Assembly (NCBI GenBank): GCA_958496175.1
Contig: OY292277.1
Coordinates: forward strand, 35,041,050-35,105,049
DNA length: 64,000 bases
Reading direction: 5' to 3'
From: Sisyra terminalis
Lineage: Eukaryota > Arthropoda > Insecta > Neuroptera > Sisyridae
Of the stretch, positions 56,985 to 64,000 are shown one piece after another; the first letter of the stretch is position 1, and every line of letters begins with the position of its first letter. The position numbers and the translations under genes were made by a program. The notes below the pieces were generated by a model that searched no databases, was not told the origin of the DNA, and was given only the letters and a program-made list of their open reading frames with translations.

Positions 56985-59235
56985 AACACGAGAGAGACTA
57001 GCGAATTAAAAATGAAGAAAAATATAGATACGTACACCAGGTTAAACTTGCAGTAAATTGTGAATTTTAAGGAATAATAACCCGAGATAGATTAACGAAT
57101 TAAAAACGTAGAAAGATATACATGGGTACGCCAAGCTAAACTTACAGTAAATTGTAAATTATAAGAAATAATAACCCGAGATAGATTAGCGACTTAAAAA
57201 CGTTGAAAGATATAGAAGCGTACACCAGGCTAAAGTTTCAGTAAATTGTGAATTTTACAACATAATAACCCGAGATAGATAAGCGAATTTAAAACGTAGA
57301 AAGATATAGAAGCGTACACTAGGCTAAACTTACAGGAAATTGAGAATTATAAGAAATAATAACCCAAGATAGATTAGCGAATTAAAAACGTAGAATGATA
57401 TAGAAGCGTAAACCAGACAAAAATTAGTGTAGATTGGGAAATTTACACAATAAAAACCCGAGATGGATTAGCGAATTTAAAACGTAGAAAGATATAGAAG
57501 CGTACACTAGGCTAAACTTACAGTAAATTTAAATTTTAAGAAATAATAATCCGAGATAGATTAGCGAATTAAAAACGTAGAAATATATAGAAGCGTATAC
57601 CAGGCTTAAGTTAAAGTAGATTGTGAATTTTAAGAAGTAATAACCCGAGATAGTTTAGCGAATTTAAAACGTAGAAAGATATAGAAGCGTATACTAGGCT
57701 AAAGTTACAGTAAATTGTGAATTTTACAAAATAATAACTCGAGATAGATTAGCGAATTTAAAACGTAGAAAGATATAGAAGCGTACACTAGGCTAAACTT
57801 ACAGGAAATTGAGAATTATAAGAAATAATAACCCAAGATAGATTAGCGAATTAAAAACGTAGAATGATATAGAAGCGTAAACCAGACAAAAATTAGTGTA
57901 GATTGTGAATTTTACACAATAAAAACCCGAGATGGATTAGCGAATTTAAAACGTAGAAAGATATAGATGCGTACACTAGGCTAAAGTTACAGTAAATTGT
58001 GAATTTTACAAAATAATAACTCGAGATAGATTAGCGAATTTAAAACGTAGAAAGATATAGAAGCGTACACTAGGCTAAACTTACAGTAAATTTAAATTTT
58101 AAGAAATAATAATCCGAGATAGATTAGCGAATTTAAAACGTAGAAAGATATAGAAGCGTATACCAGGCTTAAGTTAAAGTAGATTGTGAATTTTAAGAAG
58201 TAATAACCCGAGATAGTTTAGCGAATTTAAAACGTAGAAAGATATAGAAGCGTACACTAGGCTAAAGTTACAGTAAATTGTGAATTTTACAAAATAATAA
58301 CTCGAGATAGATTAGCGAATTTAAAACGTAGAAAGATATAGAAGCGTACACTAGGCTAAACTTACAGGAAATTGAGAATTATAAGAAATAATAACCCAAG
58401 ATAGATTAGCGAATTAAAAACGTAGAAAGATATAGAAGCGTACACTAGGCTAAACTTACAGGAAATTGAGAATTATAAGAAATAATAACCCAAGATAGAT
58501 TAGCGAATTAAAAACGTAGAATGATATAGAAGCGTAAACCAGACAAAAATTAGTGTAGATTGTGAATTTTACACAATAAAAACCCGAGATGGATTAGCGA
58601 ATTTAAAACGTAGAAAGATATAGATGCGTACACTAGGCTAAAGTTACAGTAAATTGTGAATTTTACAAAATAATAACTCGAGATAGATTAGCGAATTTAA
58701 AACGTAGAAAGATATAGAAGCGTACACTAGGCTAAACTTACAGTAAATTTAAATTTTAAGAAATAATAATCCGTGATAGATTAGCGAATTTAAAACGTAG
58801 AAAGATATAGAGGCGTACACTAGGCTAAAGTTTCAGTAAATTTTGGATTCTAAGAAATAATAACCCAAGATAGATTAGCGAATTTAAAACGTAGAAAGAT
58901 ATAGAAGGGTTCACCGGGCTAAACTTACAGAAAATTGAAAATATTAAGAAATAATAACCCGAGATAGATTAGCGAATTAAAAACGTAGAAAGATATAGAA
59001 GCGTATACCAGGCTTAAGTTACAGTAGCTTGTGAATTTTAAGAAGTAATAACCCGAGATAGATTAGCGAATTTCAAACGTAGAATGATATAGAAGCATAG
59101 ACTAGGCTAAACTTACAGTACATTGTAAATTGTAGGAAGTAATAACCCGAGATAGATTAGCAAATGAAAAACGTTAAGAGATATAGTTGGTAATTGAAAC
59201 TAATAATAATGTGAGAGCGACTAGCGAATTTAATA
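56985..59235 (+). repeat. 94-bp satellite array, about 23 units with higher-order pattern
   Basis: The unit marker (C/T)(C/T)C(G/A)AGAT.GATTAGCGAATT recurs at 57081, 57175, 57269, 57363, 57457, 57550, 57644, 57738, 57832, 57926, 58020, 58113, 58207, 58301, 58395, 58489, 58583, 58677, 58770, 58864, 58958, 59052 and 59146. The period is 94, with 93-bp units wherever the AAATTTAAATTTTAAG variant precedes a TCCG start. Unit body: AAAACGTAGAAAGATATAGA, AGCGTACACTAGGCTAAA, CTTACAGTAAATTGTGAATT. Central units are very alike; outer ones are diverged, and stray degenerate units persist at 56760, 59200-59350, 59505 and 59665. Variant order (CCCAAG, then GATGG, and so on) repeats about every five to six units. 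Noncoding. Confidence 0.95.
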
Positions 59236-60425
59236 TGAAGAAAAGTATAGATGCGTATTTTAGGTGTTTCTTAATTTAAGTAATTAATTTTATGAAATTT
59301 TAAACCGTGAGAGATTGGCAAATTAAAAATGTGGAAAAATATTGATGCGTATATTAAGTGTTACTTAAAATAATTTGTTTATTTTTATTTATTATCCAAT
59401 TAAAATATCTGGGATAGTTTAATAAATAAAGAATGCAAAACCTTTACTGGTCAGTGCATATAATGTTCATAGCTCGAAGGTGATAGGTAATAAGATTTAA
59501 TAATATCCCGAGAGAGATTAGCGAATTAAAAATGAAAGTTATAAACGCATATATTTGTTGATACTTGAAATGATTTCGTCTTAGTTAACTTGAACAAGAA
59601 TTTCAAGTTTACTATAATTCTTTCCCGGTGAGACTTATTTTGAGGAAATAGTCAAAAATAATATCCTGAGAGGGATTAACGATTTAAAATTAAAATACTA
59701 AAATGCTAATGTAGGGAGACATTTTAAGGAAAACTGATCTTAAATTTGGTAATGTTATTTTCATAAGTGGTTCTGAATGGATCAGAGTTACCCGTTCCAA
59801 GAAAATATAATTTCTTATACTGTTAAATTTTAGTAGGCTATTCTTTTAATTTTTATTAAATAAATTTTGTCTTTCTTCATTCTTGTAAAATAGTTCAACC
59901 TCATCAGTCGTGTTTTTAGTGTGATAATTTGTGATTTGACAAAATTGAGTGAATTTGTGACAATAGGCTGCTTCATTTATTGGTAAGGTAGCCTAAATTT
60001 TATATACATTAGTTTAAAAATTTAATTGTAGAAACTTACGAAAAAAAAATTGGAAATGAATTTAGAAACATTTTATGAAACATTTCCAATATCTGTCGTT
60101 TTACAATTTTTAAAATTAAATGCCTGTTAGACTTTTGAAATCAATTTTCAAATTCGATTTATACTTTATTTTCGCTAAAACTCGACCATTATAAAATGTT
60201 GAATATTTCCTAAAATATCCCTGCTGTAAAATTGTTGTGACAACAGCTGCCCATTTTACTTAGTAACATTGATTGCAAGGTTCCTTGATTCTTGATCGAA
60301 TAATTTAAATGAAATATGGAATTAACTCAATCTACATGCCTAAAATAAGGACCGCAACAAAAACCTTTGCGTTGAAAATATCGTTATCCGTTGAAGTAGG
60401 CCGTTGGCGGATTTATACAAATTGA
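59236..60425. other. Right interior: decaying satellite units, then spacer
   Basis: Degenerate units are visible at about 59310 (CCGTGAGAGATTGGCAAATT), 59505 (ATCCCGAGAGAGATTAGCGA) and 59665 (ATCCTGAGAGGGATTAACGA). After about 59750 the sequence is ordinary AT-rich DNA up to the right inverted arm. Confidence 0.6.
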
Positions 60426-60582
60426 TTTCCCATAAGAAATAACATTGTAATTTTTCTACTAAAAACCTATTTTCTAGGAAAACGAAGCGAAAACTCGCAA
60501 ATTGGTATTCTTAATTTTCGATTTATTTAGGCTTCTTCTACCATAATCCGTTCTTAAATCGTGGCGCCGGAGATATTAGGAA
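60426..60582 (-). repeat. Right arm of the 157-bp inverted pair
   Basis: Inverted copy of 54889-55045, from TTTCCCATAAGAAATAACAT to GGCGCCGGAGATATTAGGAA. Differences are few, for example GTGGCGCC here against GCGGCGCC in the left arm and a short change around AGCCTAAATAAAT. The distance between arm centres is about 5.5 kb. Confidence 0.85.
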
Positions 60583-60968
60583 TAAGCCCCTCATTTGAAA
60601 AGCTTGAAACCTCTTCTCATTGAAATTAAATCCTTTCACCGTAATACGATTTCAAAAAATTTTTAAATTAAACTTTTAGCATACTCGTAAACTGAATGTT
60701 CACTTTTAAATAAATGGGATTGTGAGATTTAATATAATTTTATCATGTCTAAAAGAAAATAATAACAATTAGAACTTTTATATATATGAAAGCTTTCAAA
60801 TTCAATTTGTAATTATGTGCGCAAAGTTATAATTGCAAAAGCTTTTATGGCTCTTCGAACAATAACACGAGCCGGTATTATAACTACTTATTTTTTGGGT
60901 AGTTGTATGAATTTAATTAGAATTCTAGTACAAAAAAAACTATGGATAATGTATAATGTACAAGTTAC
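60583..60968. other. Intron stretch next to exon A
   Basis: AT-rich intron without recognised content, ending at the donor of exon A. Confidence 0.4.
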
Positions 60969-61153
60969 CTTTGAAAGGGTTGTTGGATGAGGATATAAAT
61001 TAACGAGACACGATTCCCGTCGTAGTCGATAATCCCAACGCGTTTCCAAATGTGGAATTTCCATTGTGTCACAAATACTTTGCACATGAGAGGCAGTATG
61101 GGGCGATTGTGGACCGAAAATAGCAGCAACGCCACTACGCAATAAATGGCACA
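60969..61153 (-). CDS. Kainate-type glutamate receptor, amino-terminal domain exon (most 5' seen)
   Basis: Exon of 185 nt. The acceptor is TTTTTTACAG; the first two bases complete a split codon whose first base is in an unseen upstream exon. It ends AAG|GTAACT in phase 0, matching exon B. It encodes CHLLRSGVAAIFGPQS, HTASHVQSICDTMEIPHLE, TRWDYRLRRESCLVNLYP and HPTTLSK: lobe 1 of the amino-terminal domain, with the family's GVAAIFGP loop and the IPH..TRWD block. The signal peptide and first ~80-100 residues are upstream. I looked on the minus strand to 64000 for that exon and did not find it. Confidence 0.95.
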
Positions 61154-62201
<1,048 letters not shown>

Positions 62202-62637
62202 GAGCGATACCCATATAAACTAGTTTTCCATGAATTTATTTATGTAAAATGAGCTTTCATCTGCTTGAAACTTTTTCCAAGTTAGTTTTCGTTCACTTGA
62301 TTTTTCTTATCTTCTTCAAATAACAGTTAATTAGAAACGTTTTTCTACGTTGAAAAAATCGTTATGAGAAAACTTGAAAAAAATTTGTCTTCAAGTTAGT
62401 GTTGAAAAAAGTTCTAGGATTTCAGCAAATATTTCCCTCTTAATAATATATCTTATTATCCATTTTTGATTTTGTAGTTTCTGCAAAATTTAAATAATTT
62501 ATTCAGGGAACCTCAAAAAGGGTACCATCCATTGCAAACTCGACATTAACTTTGCGACCTAATTGTGTCTACTAGATTACGTCTACCGGAAAGTTCTTCC
62601 CGTTTTTGGAATAAAACGGAGAAATTTTTATTTACCG
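62202..62637. other. Intron stretch, nothing recognised
   Basis: AT-rich. From about 62510 composition becomes more even, leading into the unidentified open segment on the minus strand. Confidence 0.4.
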
Positions 62638-62850
62638 TCAATAAAATTTATTTAATAAGATAATTTCTTTTATAGATAATGACTTCTTGCCAGTGTGAGG
62701 ATAATTTGTATGTCCAATCTTTGCCGAATTTCCAAAGGGTATGTCACCTGGAATTGTCTTGTTGCAGTATGCTATATTTTCCATTGAACATCGCCAATCT
62801 CTATTCTTGAACAACTGTCTTTCAATTATCCTCTTATTGATAATACTTTA
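62638..62850 (-). other. Unidentified open segment without start codon, minus strand
   Basis: About 65 codons are open on the minus strand, ending at a TGA at 62640-62638. It reads NKRIIERQLFKNRDWRCSME, then NIAYCNKTIPGDIPFGNSAK, IGHTNYPHTGKKSLSIKE and a short tail. The composition is far less AT-driven than in chance frames nearby, with Cys, Trp, Gly and Pro. I do not recognise a family. It could be the C-terminal piece of a dead transposon gene. It does not resemble a glutamate receptor N-terminus. Confidence 0.35.
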
Positions 62851-63890
62851 TCCAAATTGAGCTTTTCGTAAGGTTTTAAAAGCTAATAAATCTGTGTTTC
62901 CCCCTTTTCTACTACTTTTATATCCTCGCACGTTGGTAGTGCTTATAGTGGGGCGCTTTTGATGGAAAACCAAATTTTAAATAGAGAATCACCGTCATCA
63001 TTATCAAAAATTATATCTTACAATATTTTACAAGCCAATTTTCATTATTTTTTTAACAAGGTGGCCAACTTAACATTCCACAATTTTTTTTCATGATTTG
63101 TAACCAATTGGTAAAGTTTATATCAATTACTTTAAAATAAAGTTATCGGAAAGTTTTTTAATTAGATCACTAAAAGAACTAGGAAACTGATCTGTATTAA
63201 ACTCTTTGAAGGTGTAAAAGCTTCTTTGTTTTATCTACTCGTTTCTTGTCATGATATAATACGCTCGTAAAAATTGAAAGTGCAATTAATTTTTTATTTT
63301 TAAACTTTAACATTAAATGAGTTTAAAAAAATCTAAACGTTTTTCCTTGAATCAATTTATATATTTGAATAAAATTTTAATAAGAAGTGGTCCACCGAAT
63401 GATAAAATCAATAAAGACAATACGTATATCGGCTGCTGGTTATTATTTAATTATTGAAATTCTGGTCTATTGGTGTGAACAAAGAGAAGTAACGATACGT
63501 ACATCCCATTTTACTGGAATTTATTAGAATTACTTAACTTTAAATCAATCACACTTTCTCACGGTTTTTAAATTATTATCACAAAACACTAATATTTTAC
63601 TATAGCTTACTAGTTTTATAAGTAAAACCTATTTATTCGTAAGATTATGAAGGCAAGACGCTGCTTATATTTGGGAAACAATTTCCATTAATATTATAAA
63701 TATTTGGATAAATTAATTATCCCTCTTAAATCGCAGCAAATAACCTGTTTCTAAGAAAAAATTTGGATCCGCCCTAGGTATCCTAAACTTTTCCCAAAGT
63801 TTTAATATATATTTATAATCATGGAATCAATAAAAATAAAAATTACATAGGCTGAAATATGAAAAATTTGACGTCCATCAAGTTAGCACT
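62851..63890. other. Intron or upstream stretch, nothing recognised
   Basis: AT-rich, no gene. A short GC-richer patch at 62925-62970 (CTCGCACGTTGGTAGTGC, GTGGGGCGCTTTTGATGG) resembles a hAT-type end but has no partner. Confidence 0.35.
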
Positions 63891-63894
63891 ATTA

Positions 63895-64000
63895 TAATGG
63901 AATATTTTGGTGTTATTTTGTCGTTCAAGAGTTCTGGAAAAAAGAATTTGTCGCTCGCATATTTTCCAGGAAAACCCTACGTAGTACTAACTTGAGGTTT
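63895..64000 (+). repeat. Repeat B, partial copy at the window edge
   Basis: TAATGGAATATTTTGGTGTT, TTGTCGTTCAAGAGTTCTGG, CGCTCGCATATTTTCCAGGA and AAACCCT match the unit clustered at 27965-28641 and the single copy at 22150. It runs off the right edge. Confidence 0.7.

Noticed and set aside
56985..59235. CRISPR-like array
   Set aside because: Units are contiguous 94-bp repeats without unique spacers, in an animal intron; it is a satellite.

Overview
The window is AT-rich, intron-dominated animal DNA, almost certainly from an insect. Exon phases and protein motifs are those of insect kainate receptors, and the repeat content (piggyBac, Tc1, Helitron, many hAT-type short elements, a tRNA-derived SINE) fits a beetle or similarly repeat-laden genome; the order is an inference. 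I see no rRNA gene, no functional tRNA gene, no CRISPR and no bacterial-type operon.

Only one gene can be supported with confidence. It is a kainate-type ionotropic glutamate receptor on the minus strand, running from right to left. Nine exons can be placed to the base by GT/AG sites and matching phases: 61153-60969, 39792-39635, 9395-9254, 9018-8851, 3075-2923, 2862-2644, 2583-2153, and then two alternative pore exons, 2035-1898 and 1848-1711. With one pore exon the visible coding sequence is 1594 nt (about 531 residues). It covers most of the amino-terminal domain, S1 of the ligand-binding domain, M1 and the M2 pore loop. The signal peptide and first exon(s) lie beyond the right edge or were not recognised. 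M3, S2, M4 and the C-terminus lie beyond the left edge.

The main biological find is the pair of pore exons. Both are exactly 138 nt with identical splice phases. Their encoded pore segments are 33/45 identical, and they are separated by a 49-nt intron. This is the layout of a mutually exclusive exon pair that would swap the channel pore loop.

The rest is intron: 30.2 kb, 21.2 kb and 5.8 kb introns filled with mobile-element debris. From left to right: a three-deep nest (hAT element with an intact 8-bp duplication at 5155-6760, carrying a foldback element, inside an older repeat); eight copies of a tRNA-derived SINE; a Helitron helicase fragment at 13.6-13.9 kb; a piggyBac relic at 24.83-26.25 kb; a Tc1 relic inside a hAT element at 26.3-27.1 kb and a second Tc1 copy at 33.3-33.9 kb; several small hAT elements with recognisable target duplications; foldback elements; a LINE 3' relic near 49.6-50.1 kb; and a 94-bp satellite array (about 57.0-59.2 kb) with higher-order structure, framed by 157-bp inverted arms at 54889-55045 and 60426-60582.
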